Source: Gracilariopsis chorda
Lineage: Eukaryota > Rhodophyta > Florideophyceae > Gracilariales > Gracilariaceae
Assembly (NCBI GenBank): GCA_003194525.1
Contig: NBIV01000232.1
Span: 62,001 to 126,000 of the forward strand
Direction: 5' to 3'
DNA length: 64,000 nucleotides
This document shows, piece after piece, positions 24,779 through 35,187 of this stretch (positions are counted from its first letter, which is position 1; each line of letters opens with the position of its first letter). A program made the position numbers and the translations under genes. Under the pieces are notes generated by a model that ran no database searches, was not told where the DNA came from, and saw only the letters and a program-made list of their open reading frames with translations.

Positions 24779-25411
24779 TTCGGACCCCAAGGTCACAAAG
24801 ATGAGGTGACGTGTGTGGCGTTGAATGCATATGGCACTCGCACATTGTCAGGTTCGAGGGAAAACACAGGACGCGTGTGGGATACAGAAAGTGGCCACGC
24901 AATTGCAGTGATCAAGTATACAGGATGGGTGTGAGGGGTGGCGCTAAACAGGGACAGCAGCCGCATGGTGAGCTTCGACGACGAAAAACAAAGGCAGTTG
25001 GCGTTGAACAGGATTTGAGCGCGCGCAAACGATGTAATGTGCGAAGGACAAAGAGTGCCGCAAAATTTCAGTGACGGTGATGTGTGCTTGTGCGAACGTT
25101 TCACGTCGTGCCGCAAGATTGAGCAGTAAAAGGCCTTGACGCAAGTGGCAGTCGCTTTGGTTTCCCTCTGGTTGTGTTTGTCTCTTGCAACAAACTAATT
25201 TCATGAAGCGTAGTATAAACAGCAGCGGTACCACAAAGGCGCAGTGCCGGCGGCGCTGGAGGGACAGTACGATTGTATATACAACTCCCCAAAGCATAGC
25301 CTCAGATATAATTTATCAAGAATGTGACAAGACATCCAATGCGAACAGTAATTTTACTGTTTCCATGTCAAGAAATTGCCACCAGCGGCATTTAATTGAC
25401 CGTTTTTTTCG

Positions 25412-25510
25412 TGAGCATCATGAAACATTAATGCATCAATGTCATAAGCATCATGAAACGGTAATGCATAAATTTCATAAGCATCATGAGACGGTAATGC
25501 ATTGGTCACA
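25412..25510 (+). repeat. 33-bp tandem repeat, three copies
   Basis: The word GCATCATGAAAC (or GAGAC) starts at 25415, 25448 and 25481, an exact 33-base period. In the plus-strand frame ending at 25520 each unit encodes 11 residues rich in His (HHETVMH repeated). Confidence 0.85.
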
Positions 25511-25705
25511 CGCTGGGTAGCATAAAAGAGCTAAAGCTTTCAATTTCTCTCCAGAAGAGGGCCTTGTTTTTCGTCGCCTGCTAAAACTTCTCCTCACTGT
25601 GTCTCGATATTGCTCGCCGTTGCTCGCCTCTGCTGGCCTTTGTTCGCCGGTGCTCGCATTATATACCCGTCTACGCTCTTCGTCGCTCAAGTGGAAGTTT
25701 AATGT

Positions 25706-25875
25706 GGTTAGCAGTGGTTAACATCGGTTGGCATCGGTTCGCAACGGTTGGTTTTCGTTGGCTTTGGTTGGTTTCGGTTGGCTTTGGTTGGCATTAATTG
25801 GTTTTGGTGGGCTTCGATTGGCTTTGGTTGGATGTAGTTGACTGCAGTTGGCTGCAGTGGCCGCAGTTGGCATCG
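25706..25875 (+). repeat. 10-bp tandem repeat, about 17 copies
   Basis: Successive decamers fit the consensus GGTTGGCTTY (for example GGTTGGCATC, GGTTGGTTTC, GATTGGCTTT). The period stays close to 10 bases, about one helical turn. There is no terminal gene that it obviously serves. Confidence 0.85.
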
Positions 25876-25995
25876 CATAATATTTGACTCTTCGTTTTCT
25901 TTCTCCACTCGCGTCTTCTATATCTTATTATTATAACTAACACTGCTTTCTGTTTTCTTCAAAACTTGCTTCTTCTTTGCTTTCGTTTCATACAG

Positions 25996-26204
25996 GGAAT
26001 GAGGCTCTTGGAACTGCATGGTTAGATTTCCCCCGATATCATAAGCTCTCTGATGTCACTACTCTGTTAAGGATTGTTTCCGATGACTGGCCCCCGCTAC
26101 CACCGAAAAAGGCCGCGAAATGCCAAGAATATGTGAAGAAGTGCTTTAAGACGGATATGCGGAAGCCAACTAGTGCAGGAGAAGTTCTGAATCACAGATG
26201 GTGA
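25996..26204 (+). pseudogene. C-terminal exon of a MAP3K/Cdc7-like protein kinase
   Basis: After a strong acceptor (TTGCTTTCGTTTCATACAG, ending 25995) the frame reads as the end of a Ser/Thr kinase C-lobe: TTLLRIVSDDWPPLPPKKAA, CQEYVKKCFKTDM, then a degenerate RPTA-type segment (KPTSAGEVLNHRW) and TGA. In STE-group kinases this region is ...RIVxDxxPPLP...CFxxDPxxRPTAxxLLxHxW. The conserved Arg of that motif is replaced by Lys-Pro. No N-lobe or catalytic loop is found upstream in the window, so this is a fragment. Confidence 0.65.
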
Positions 26205-26286
26205 AGAAAAGATGATGCGACGCATCTTGGCGTTGACCAAATGAGCGCTAGTACGGTAGGCTCACCTGTTCTTCTGTGTGTATCAC

Positions 26287-26292
26287 AATAAA
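26287..26292 (+). terminator. AATAAA polyadenylation signal
   Basis: The hexamer lies 83 bases after the kinase-fragment stop, a plausible distance for its 3' UTR. Confidence 0.4.
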
Positions 26293-26387
26293 ACAAGTAT
26301 TTTTCTCAGGCTTGAAGACGGTATATTTGGCAGCCCAAAGCATAATCCTAGGCCAAGCCAACATTTTTATCGCCGGATGTATAGAGA

Positions 26388-27231
26388 TTATGTCAAGAAT
26401 TTCATTTTACGTTCCATAAGCTCGCTTTTTCTATCGTATTGGCAACGGAAAGCTGGTAGACGGACTTTTGACGGACGCGTTAATCGATCCATACAGCCAG
26501 AACCACATGGGTCTCTGCGCTGAAAATTGTTGAAATCGTCATGGCATATCCTGGAAAATGGAGGATATACACGCAAAGGAGAGCTATTGAGGGTATCGAG
26601 CAGCATGAGAACATCACAGTTCCATTTACAAGTTGTACTACTCATTGTTAGCGAAGGTGGAAAGGATAGGTGTGTGGAAAGAGATGAGAAATATTTCCGC
26701 ATGGATATGTCAACTATAGAGTCATTGTCAGCCTCTTTCATCAAAGCCGGAAGCGGAACGGTAAGCAGATGAAATGCGTCCAGATTGAACCATGGTGCGA
26801 CGGCTTTGGTGCCTATCAGCAGATCAAAAGCCGGTGAACTCATTTTATCAGTGTTGGCTACTATTAGTGGGTTTGCTGCCCCTTAAGTGGAACCAGAACA
26901 GTTTACCACAGCACTATTATTATCTATTTCAAGAGCGTTGAAAAGCGCTAGTAGGTGCATAGAAGAAGTTGATGAGTCTGAATTGAACGAGGCGTTTTCT
27001 GTGGTGGCTTTGGCAATCTCGATGCTTTTGGCACTACCGGAAGAAAAGACCAACCTCTTTGGCCGCGCAGTTAGCTTAGAACATCCTGTATGTTGTAGCG
27101 GAGTAAAATTTCTAGTTACATTGCTCAGCGTCATAAAATATACGATTTCTCGAGTGGGGTTGGCTGGTATATGTAATGGTGCAGGTGGATCTACATCAAT
27201 GGTGTTTGAGAGAACGTCTCATACGAAATAA
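26388..27231. other. Two weak hypothetical ORFs on opposite strands
   Basis: Minus 26843-26388 (151 codons) and plus 26887-27231 (114 codons, an Ala/Leu-rich helix, VVALAISMLLALPEEKTN) are open but carry no motif. Either may be chance. Confidence 0.25.
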
Positions 27232-27519
27232 AGCGTCGGTTACGCTAGCTCATTTAACACAGTAACAAAACGCTGTACAGACTGCCAAATGATCAATAAA
27301 GAAGCCCAAACATTGCTTGATCCAGATCGTTCTCTCGACTTCGATTCGTGAGCACGGTAATGACACAACAGTTACCACAGCATAGCATTCAGTATACTCA
27401 AACGTGAATGCACAGAACGACACCGTTGTGCACCATACTGTGTGCAATTTAACAGAACACCGTGGCAATGCGAACACTCGTCAAAGAACTTTTCTGGCAT
27501 GGCAGTAGGCATGGAAGAG

Positions 27520-28104
27520 CTAACGCCCCGCTCTCACCTCTTGGCGAGGTTCGTGCTTCAAGAAATGGAGCCCATCCGCAATACGGCTCAAAAAAGAAGT
27601 ATGAAGTTGTAACATACTACGCGAATGCATATCGTCGCTATCCATACTTCTCAACACCATGTAGTATAGCCTCTCTTGCGCATTCTCAGTCGCCACATTA
27701 AATGGCCCATTTTCATCTGTAGGAGCAAGCTGTGCAGTCGTGTTCACTGCACAAAACCCACACCCATGCGTACGAGTATAGCCCAGAACCATGATAGTAG
27801 CCGTGCCACTATTCCAGCATTTGCCAATGTTAGGACAACCAGCATCTTTGCACACTGCGTGTAGACGTCGTGATCGAGGAGATGTCTTCAGCTCACCATG
27901 ATTTAAGTGCTTCGCGTACGTGTCTGGCGCGGGTACGCAGAACCATTTTGGGCATGAAGTGACCTGTGGCGCTCCAACTGACGACATGCGAAGCGTGCTG
28001 GTGGCGCTTGGATAGATGCGTGTGCGTTGCCTAATGAAGCGCACCTTGCGGTAAAATAGTACCGCAAGAAGAAAAGCAGCAACGTACGTCACGACGCTAT
28101 ACAC
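27520..28104 (-). pseudogene. lipA: Lipoyl synthase (LipA-like) fragment
   Basis: Residues 50-130 match radical-SAM lipoyl synthase, which inserts sulfur into octanoyl groups of lipoyl domains. The first 4Fe-4S triad is intact: C85-x4-C90-x5-C96 (LHAVCKDAGCPNIGKCW), followed by GTATIMVLG. The radical-SAM CX3CX2C has Arg at 111 in place of the first Cys, with C115 and C118 kept (RTHGCGFCAV). A YMVLRSMDSDDM segment corresponds to the conserved VLTSVDRDDM, after which similarity ends. About 60% of the protein is missing. The hydrophobic N-terminal 50 residues could be organelle-targeting or unrelated. Loss of an SAM-cluster Cys plus truncation makes it a pseudogene. Confidence 0.8.
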
Positions 28105-28525
28105 CCAAAGTCACCCTTCTTGTGTCGCTCAGGGTTGCACCACGTGCGTTGTGCACCCAAGGGATCACCTGGAGTACCATTGGTACCTTCGAAGGTATCT
28201 TCGGTAGTTGCAGGGCAGAGCACTTCTAGAATGGTCACCTGCCCATTCCTCCAAAATGACACTTTGGAAGTGTTTCTTTGTCCGTTGTCTTGATATGGCT
28301 CCTGTATCTACACGTACCGTCTGTACATGGCACTTCCCTCAAAGAGCGTCCATTTGCTTTCGTCAACATTGAGAAAGGATATCATATCTGCTGATCTATG
28401 GGACACAATGTCAATAGTACAATGCTTTCGTTACAAAAATGCGAACAATATCGAGATGCTCATGAATAGTTGGATTCCTGCGGACCCCAAACCGCACTCC
28501 TGATTTCGTTGTACCGTAACGGTCA
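28105..28525. other. Spacer without recognised gene
   Basis: Only a near-palindromic GGTACCTTCGAAGGTATC word at about 28177-28194 stands out. Confidence 0.35.
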
Positions 28526-29182
28526 TTATCTCAGATAGATGCACCCCAAACCACTGATGAACGTCAAATAGCGCTCTTCTTTCAGCTCAGAAACTTCAGC
28601 AAGCTTGTATTTTAACCTCAACGTATCATATTGATCCAGAGAAATGTGTTTCCTGGCATGTGCGTCATTGTTAACCAGAAGCACATCCTTCAATTTCCAC
28701 AAACGCAGCTTTTCAGCTCCCACCGTGGCCAGACCAAACTTCAAGTGCTTAAAGAAATCGCTGTTCGCTGCTGCTCGTTTGTGTCTCTTTGCATCATTCT
28801 CTTTCCCAGGAAACGACGCACCCCCAAACTGTTTTAATCGCCTGTATGCCGCGCGAATCGTCACCCCAGCATACGGTCTTTTGTGCAGACTAGATTCAAC
28901 GTGCCACTGAGCTTACGCTTGCATGCTCGTTATACCTCCGTCTTCAATTTCAGCTGGCTCAGAGCCTTTGCGTTCTCGTCGCTGAAACTCCGCATCACCA
29001 AACCGGTCTTTGTCGTCCTTTCTTAAGTTTTGTGGGAACAAGTACATTCTCAGTGTTGACCATTCCGTGTGCAAGTTCACCTTCAATCTGTCCTCAGTTT
29101 TCTGCAGTGGTACAATACTCGAATGGTTTCCAGAACTTTTTCCAAAAAGTGAACGCCAATACCGAAAGATATATCTGCCCAT
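28526..29182 (-). pseudogene. Hypothetical basic protein, one in-frame stop
   Basis: A single frame of 218 codons runs from 29182 to 28526 with one TAA at 28913-28915. It is rich in Lys/Arg (RRLKQF, KENDAKRHKRAA) with a helical tail (RLKYKLAEVSELKEERYL). No family is recognised. It ends at a normal stop and lies 300 bases outside the MULE's left end, so it is probably a separate relic. Confidence 0.4.
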
Positions 29183-29483
29183 CGCTCATTCCCAAACACA
29201 TACGATCCATTTTCTTTGAGAGAGATGTATTCCAGACACAACAGCTCCGTGTTCTTGTGATAAGCAACAAGTGCTCCCGACGTACGACCGATTCGCTGTC
29301 GAAGCGCGTATTTGAGAAATACCGTGCGAACGAAGTCGTAGAATGCACGTTTATGCGAATCAGTCCTGCTCCTCAAAAAGCGCAACTTATGTGATGTATA
29401 CTGCAAAACGTTGGCCAGATCATATCGAATCTTCGCTACGGCGCCAGTCTTGACATTAAAACATGGGAGATTCTGTGGATTCA

Positions 29484-29505
29484 GGGTGACAGCTTGCAGA
29501 ATTAG
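29484..29505 (+). repeat. MULE left terminal inverted repeat
   Basis: Begins GGGTGACAGC and ends GCAGAATTAG; partner at 32984-33005. Confidence 0.85.
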
Positions 29506-29546
29506 CCCGGGTAGAGGGATAAGTCTGGAAATATGGAGGAGGCAGG

Positions 29547-29733
29547 GGGTGACAGGTGGGTTTTCGAACGAAATGCCAGGCCACACGGGAATGTCACCCA
29601 CGCTTATAACATGCAACGACAAAGTCACCACTGTTCCGAACTGTGTCACCTACTTCTCGCGCATCGCCAAAAGTGTCACCCCACTCTTAACCTCTTTCAC
29701 CCCTTTCCCGGGGGTATTTCAAAGCTTTCACCC
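29547..29733. promoter_or_regulatory. Left subterminal GTCACCC motif cluster
   Basis: Besides the terminal copy, GGGTGAC or its complement (or a one-base variant) occurs at 29547, 29593, 29624, 29645, 29675, 29696 and 29727. The cluster stops 38 bases before the ORF's ATG. Such repeats are typically transposase binding sites in MULEs and hAT elements; that role is inferred. Confidence 0.6.
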
Positions 29734-29770
29734 TCTCTCCGTTGTCTTGCAAGCCCTCAGACCGATCACC

Positions 29771-32710
29771 ATGACCCCGAAACCCACATTACCGGATACT
29801 CCACAAAACTCCTTGCGTCATTTCAAAATGATTGAGGACAAAACTACTCCTCTTCTTGGATTGTTTTGCTTCTCAAGCTCATCTGCCCCATTCAGATCCG
29901 TCAAAAATGCATATCGCCGCTTCGCAGCACTCGCTCATCCGAACCAATGCCAAACCGATTCTCTAGGAGCCACTCACAGCATGATGAATCTCTCACGAGC
30001 AATGGATATACTGCAAAGTGAGATTCAATTCCAAAAGATATTCCAAGATACCACAAAAGATAAAGAGTTTGTTCTGAAGTCATCAGTTATGTATTCTATC
30101 GCCGAAACCAACCACGAGCTTTACTTGCGGACTCATGATCAGTTCGCACAAAGTACTAATGCTGACGAAGAAACAGAGTCTCTAAAACGCGCCGAGCGTG
30201 AAAGAGCCGAGCGTGAACGTGCCGATCGAGAACGCGAACGACATCATGCCGAAGAAGCTGAGCGCGAGCACGCTGAACGCGAGCGCGCCGAGGATATTGA
30301 GTGCGAACGTGCTCACCGAGGCAGGAAAGGCTAGGAAAGGAGTGATTCTTATGGAGAATGTGATGATGGTTACGAGAACATTTCCTCAGAAGATGGGTAT
30401 GCTGATACAGACTTTCCGGGACATGACCCTGATTACTCCCTTGCCAACTACATTTTGTATGACGGTGATGATTTTGCCGCACCAAATGAGGGTGACGGAC
30501 GTAGTAATGCGGACATGTGGGGTGACGTGGAAAAGGAACATGACTTGCAGGGTGAAGAATACTGGGCACAAAGCCAAAGTCAGCAAGGCCCGCAAACATT
30601 TCAGAGAACTGCGACCCAAATTTGAAGGACACGGCAGAAACGTGCTTCGAAACGACGCACGATGGAAAGAGCTAAACTAGCCCTACAGGCAGAGAGGGTG
30701 GGTGCAATGACCTGGAGGCCTCGCAGGTGTGTCGAAGTCGTTCCGAATGTAGGCATGGCGTTGCAATTCTGCTGGCAGTGTGAACAATTAATCCGAGCCT
30801 ACACAGCTTATATTGGGGTTCATAAAGGAGTTAGCTCAAACTTGGGAGAAGTTTAGAATAGGATGTCGTAACACAGACTGCTTGGCGTGTATGAAGTTCG
30901 ACTGGCAGCCGAAAAATGGCTTGTGGAAGATGAACAAGTTCGTTTCCCACTGTGAGAAATGTACAGGTCATGCTATGAGCAGTACAGGACCTCAGACGAA
31001 AAGTTTCTGTGCTCCTGCATATACACCACACCAAGTTGCCCGTGCAATTCTAAATGAAGCGGCATGTGATCCGAACATATCTGCTAAAACAATCGGAGCA
31101 CTGGTGCGGGCGAAGCAGATATATAGACGTCAACCCCCAGACAGCCACTATCGCTCGGTACGAAAGGAGATTATGCGTCACTTCAATGCATGTCGTGCAG
31201 TGGATATGGTGGGCCTTGAGGGCTACGCAGAATTATTTCGCAAGTACGGAAATACAGTTCGCATTTATATTATCAATGGAGTTCAGATGAATGAGCAACG
31301 TGTTAAAGCAGCTCAACATATATTCAAACAATGTAAGAAGGCAAAGAAGCTACCTTCGGACGCAACGTTCGACAGAGATGTCATCGACATGACTGACATT
31401 TCCGATGACGGCAGATATTAAGGGGGGCTTCTGTTTTTGCCGAGTGTGGCGGCTGCGTATTGTCATTAGGGACGTAGAACGGCTGCCGCAAACGCTGCTC
31501 ATTGTGATGGAGTGGGACCGCAATCATATGGAACTACATTTGAAGTAATGACCTACGACACCAATATGCACCTGTTGCCACTCTTGTTCGCTCATTTTAT
31601 TGAGACAGAAGACTACGGTACCTGGAAGAAAGTGTTTGAGGAATGAAAACTCATTCCTGGTTTTGATGTTCCCGCCCGAACTACTATTGTGGACCAGAAA
31701 AAAAGTACCGACCGGGCATACAAGGAGGTATTCGAAAGTGGAAAAATATTCTTAGATCCTTTTCACGTAAAGAAAAACATGGGAGCGAAGCTTGGTGCAG
31801 CAAAAGGGATTGGTTTGTCACTCTATGAGCGTGCTCTGCACGCAGCGACTCGCGCTGCTGTGGATCATATAGTCCGTCAGTATACTGACAAGCAAAAGGA
31901 ATATCTCGGCAAGTTTGATCCCGAAGAGCTATACAAGGCCTATTCCGGCCTTGAAGATACGACTGTGACATTACAAGGGGCAGAGAGTCAAATGAGCGCT
32001 TCATTGAGAAATCATATCCGCTCTGTGGAGCCACAGAAGATGTTGCAGAAGGTGGTTAATATCCAAAGAGCTGGATGTCTTACCAGGAAGTCGGCATCAG
32101 AGGCCTAGATTAACCCTGTCCCGGCAAACATTGAGAAACAAATTGCTGTTCTTATTCGCCGATCCCGAATATATCAAGACACAGTTAAGTTTTGCAATGG
32201 TACAGCGGGAATGGAGGCAACTGTAACCAGTTTTACGGATGGAGCGGTGCAACGGCGAATACGTTTACCTGATGCAGAACACACACCTCCGTATTGTTGC
32301 AGGTACTCAACAAATGGGGATGGATTGCCATGCTTCCATGGAGTCGCCGTTTTATGGGAAAAACATTGAGCTGCAAACATACATCGGTTCATTGCTGGTC
32401 GTCATCTGACGAGCAGCTGGAAGGCTATATACAATGATGTCAGTTAGTGATCCCTATACAAGGAGAAATGGATGAGCTGATGTCAAAGGCGAAGGTTCTG
32501 GTTCTAATTGGAGGGAATTTGAACATCCCGAAAGCACTTCCTCCACCTCGTGGCCGCCAAGTTAAAACTGCTGGCGTACGGCGGAAGGGGTGGTTTGAAC
32601 GTGGACCCGCAGCAAGGAAGAAAAGAAGCTACACATGTTCTTTATGCAATCAAGAAGGACACACATCATCTCAGTGCCAGCTTCGTCAGCTGTTCGGAGA
32701 TGCGCCATAG
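29771..32710 (+). pseudogene. J-domain/MULE transposase
   Basis: From ATG 29771, residues ~27-81 form a J-domain-like segment (LLGLF...VKNAYRRFAALAHPN, SMMNLSRAMDILQ) with the HPD signature changed to HPN at 56-58. A long Arg/Glu/Ala coiled coil follows (about 30185-30310), then an acidic region, all in one frame to 30856 with two stops (TAG 30332, TGA about 30623). A frameshift leads to the MULE N-terminal zinc-binding region (30813-31421: CRNTDCLAC...LWKMNKFVSHCEKC). The DDE core follows (31495-32110: TFEVMTYDTNMHLLPLLFAH, TTIVDQKKSTDRAYKEVFES, FLDPFHVKKNMGAKL); the first catalytic Asp seems to be Asn (NAAHCDG). Then a SWIM-like motif (PPYCCRYSTNGDGLPCFHGV, about 32285-32345), and after a frameshift a perfect CCHC knuckle at 32636-32677. 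Broken but nearly complete. Confidence 0.8.
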
Positions 32711-32718
32711 TAGAGGCT

Positions 32719-32973
32719 TTCACCGTCCGAATAGTAAAGCTGTCACCCTCCGAACAGTGAGTGTTTTATCATTCAACCCTGCTTTGTGTTCTTGTCTCCC
32801 TAAGATAACCACCGGTGATAAATTTCACCCAAACTCTGCACTATGTCACCCCTTATACCAAACTCCCCCAAACTTTTCCCCCTAGTTTCTTCATCTCGAT
32901 TTGGCGTCACCCGGTTATACCTCTACGATTCCTCGCATCACCATGCAGATATTTCAAGTACGATTTGTCACCA
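32719..32973. promoter_or_regulatory. Right subterminal GTCACCC motif cluster
   Basis: Copies at about 32719, 32742, 32824, 32845, 32906 and 32967 (some TTCACCC or GTCACCA), all in the orientation of the right terminal copy at 32999-33005. Confidence 0.6.
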
Positions 32974-32983
32974 GTCGAGGCGT

Positions 32984-33005
32984 CTAATTCTGCAAGCAGT
33001 CACCC
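32984..33005 (-). repeat. MULE right terminal inverted repeat
   Basis: Reads CTAATTCTGC...AGTCACCC on the plus strand, the complement of the left terminus with one mismatch. Confidence 0.85.
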
Positions 33006-33272
33006 GCAGAACTACTGCATTTAGCCTTAAAACATTTACCGGTCTGAGCGTTGTGACAATCAATCTGTGCGCAAAGCACGAATTGAGAGTTCTGAGAGTA
33101 GTGATAAAATTGCTGTTCATCGAGAGATGGCTTTTTTTCACCTACTGGTTCGTGTGCTCGGCATGCTGTGAGCCAACAACGTAATTTTGGGCAAATTGCT
33201 CGGGAGAAAGAGTGAGAATGCGTTCCGTGGAATGGCCCAAGTTGCGTTAAATAGAAAGATCAGAGTGCTAAA

Positions 33273-34151
33273 ATTTTTAGATTGCTTACGTTGCCTAAAA
33301 ACCAAGCACATAATTCAAAAAACTAGGATTTGACATTGCTGTTTGCGCTTGGTTTTACAGATATATGGCACGTGCCGCGTCCATGTCGTGTAAGCAGCGT
33401 AATTGAGCGCATTTTTACCTGCTTAGAACGCCAATACAGGGTGCCGCCATGTTTGGTTTCAACCATGATTTGTCAGAACCTTTTAGGGAGGCCCTGAAGC
33501 GCGCGCGCGCATATGTGCATGTTGTACGCTTTGAAAGGCTGTTTTCTGAGCTGGTTGTGCAAGGTTTGGTACCATGCTCCATGCGCTTGGTTTTCGCCAG
33601 CTTTTCGAAGACAAAGCGTGGGGGATGTTTTTTGGCTCATTTGTAGAATGTGAAAAAGCGCCTGGGTTTGGACAGACTTGCAGAAACCAAGCAACTTGTG
33701 AATATCTTGCACATTGTACAAGTGTACGAGAGTTCTTGGTTCTGAACATATTTGCCCAAAGCAAGCATTTTGGGCATATTTACGCACATTTTGCAAATAA
33801 CCGGAAGCGTTTTACTTTGGGTATATTTACTGCAACCTAGTATTACGTGTATATTTTCACACATTGTAGAAAAATGCGAACGTATTTTAGAAATATGCGA
33901 AAGCGCTTGATTTGGGCTGGTTAGGTGAGACCAAGCAAAGCGTGGATTCTTTTTACAAATTGTACAAAACTGCAAAAGTGGTTGGTTTTTGCAATATTTG
34001 CTGAAACCACGCAATGCGGGCATCTTAACGCATATTGTGGGAAAGGAATAAAGCGCTTGGCTTTAGGGAGTTTTGTGGAAACCAAGGGATGCGTTTTCTT
34101 AAACATTTGACATATGCTTAGGGGTTTGTAGTATTGGACATATTTGCCCAA
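33273..34151. repeat. 75-bp satellite locus 1
   Basis: It aligns end to end with 45836-46695. The right half is a tandem array: variants of the GCTTGGTTTT core fall at 33660, 33734, 33809, 33905, 33980 and 34055, mostly 74-75 bases apart. The left ~350 bases are a shared non-tandem leader. The satellite is interrupted at about 34152 by a foldback-like element. Confidence 0.8.
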
Positions 34152-35187
34152 GGGACTCGTTCCAAGTCATCACTGGCACCCTGGGTCCATGCTAGATCAT
34201 CAAGACCTTGTTTGAGGACAAATCATCAGCATTGACGGAATTTGCCACGTCATCAAACAACTAGATGTGGCACTAAACCCGGTAAATCAGTAGCGTACGG
34301 AGACCAGCACGAACACCAAGCGTCATACCGTTTAAATCGGACGAGTTCTCATCGACTAGTGGCACTGATAGAACTAGACTGCAAACTCTATATAGACCCC
34401 GATGGATGTTCCGGACTTCTAACCCGGATAATCACCATTGACTTCCAACCAATTCAACCACTGCACTTTGGTTCATAACAGCAATCCAAACACTGGAATA
34501 ATTTTAGACCCTCCCTACGTTACGCAGGGTACTGGTATGGACGTTTCGTCGTTAATGCTTGGGTATCCTTGTATTATGGTGTCAAGGATATTAGAAATAG
34601 ACGTGAGGTTTCGGAAGGCGTTGCAAGGGCAGATAGTGAAAAACCAAGATCTAATCCTGTTAGGCAACTGCTTAGAGATCAGAAGAGTTGAACAAAATAT
34701 ATTGGTGACTTATAATCAAAATCCAAGTGCTCTACCGATCCATATGGTTTTATCATCGCCACCCCGTAACCATCGTTCATTTGAGTATCTGGGTAAGAAA
34801 CAACTGATCTACGTCAGCTACGAAAAAAGAAGACATTATGGATTATATCAAATGTAATTGTTAGGAACAGAGGTGCAGTCGCTGAATTGGTTGGAATTCG
34901 ATGGTGATGATCCGAGTTAGAAGTTCGGAACATCCATCGGGGTTTATATAGAGTTTCTAGTATATTGCTATCAGTGCCATTAGTCGATGAGAATTCTTCC
35001 AAGTTAAACGCTATGATTCTTGGTGTTCGTGCTGGCCTCCGTACACGACTGGTTTACCAGGTTCAGTGCCAGATCTAGTCGTTTGATGACTTGTCAAATT
35101 CCATCAATGCTGATGAATTGTCATCAGACAAGGTCTTCATGATCTGGCATGAACCCAAAGTGCCAGTAATGACTTGGCACGACTCCC
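34152..35187. mobile_element. Foldback-like element with ~315-bp inverted arms
   Basis: Bases 34152-34466 and 34873-35187 are long inverted copies (shared words include CAAGTCAT, AGCACGAACACCAAG, CCCCGATGGATGTTCCG, TTCCAACCAATTC). They enclose a ~406-bp unique centre. The left border is fixed by comparison with satellite locus 2, which continues unbroken past CATATTTGCCCAA. Each arm holds a TATATA box reading inward. No target-site duplication is visible. Confidence 0.8.
34438..34857 (+). CDS. Unidentified ORF in the centre of the foldback element
   Basis: 139 open codons run from the inner end of the left arm across nearly the whole unique centre (SLMLGYPCIMVSRILEIDVR, NQDLILLGNCLEIRRVEQ). 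It lies downstream of the inward TATATA at 34389. No transposase or other family is recognised; it may be captured sequence. Confidence 0.35.
   Translation: MTSNQFNHCTLVHNSNPNTGIILDPPYVTQGTGMDVSSLMLGYPCIMVSRILEIDVRFRKALQGQIVKNQDLILLGNCLEIRRVEQNILVTYNQNPSALPIHMVLSSPPRNHRSFEYLGKKQLIYVSYEKRRHYGLYQM

Larger units (their letters stand above)
29484..33005 (+). mobile_element. Mutator-like element (MULE) with terminal inverted repeats
   Basis: The ends at 29484-29505 and 32984-33005 are inverted copies differing at one base of 22. Weaker similarity continues inward (AATATGG and AATATCT). Between them is one decayed transposase reading direction, preceded and followed by arrays of GTCACCC-type motifs. 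Total length is about 3.5 kb. MULE duplications are normally 8-11 bp, but the flanking bases (GTGGATTCA and GCAGAACTA) do not match well, so the duplication is unproven. The J-domain at the start of its ORF is unusual for the family. Confidence 0.82.

Noticed and set aside
29083..29649. 188-codon minus-strand ORF across the MULE left end
   Set aside because: It runs through the terminal repeat and subterminal motifs, shows no motif, and overlaps the transposon's non-coding end.
33637..34023. PPR-like or other helical-repeat protein on the minus strand
   Set aside because: The period is 25 residues, not 35, and no PPR consensus is visible. Satellite DNA with a period divisible by three explains the frame.
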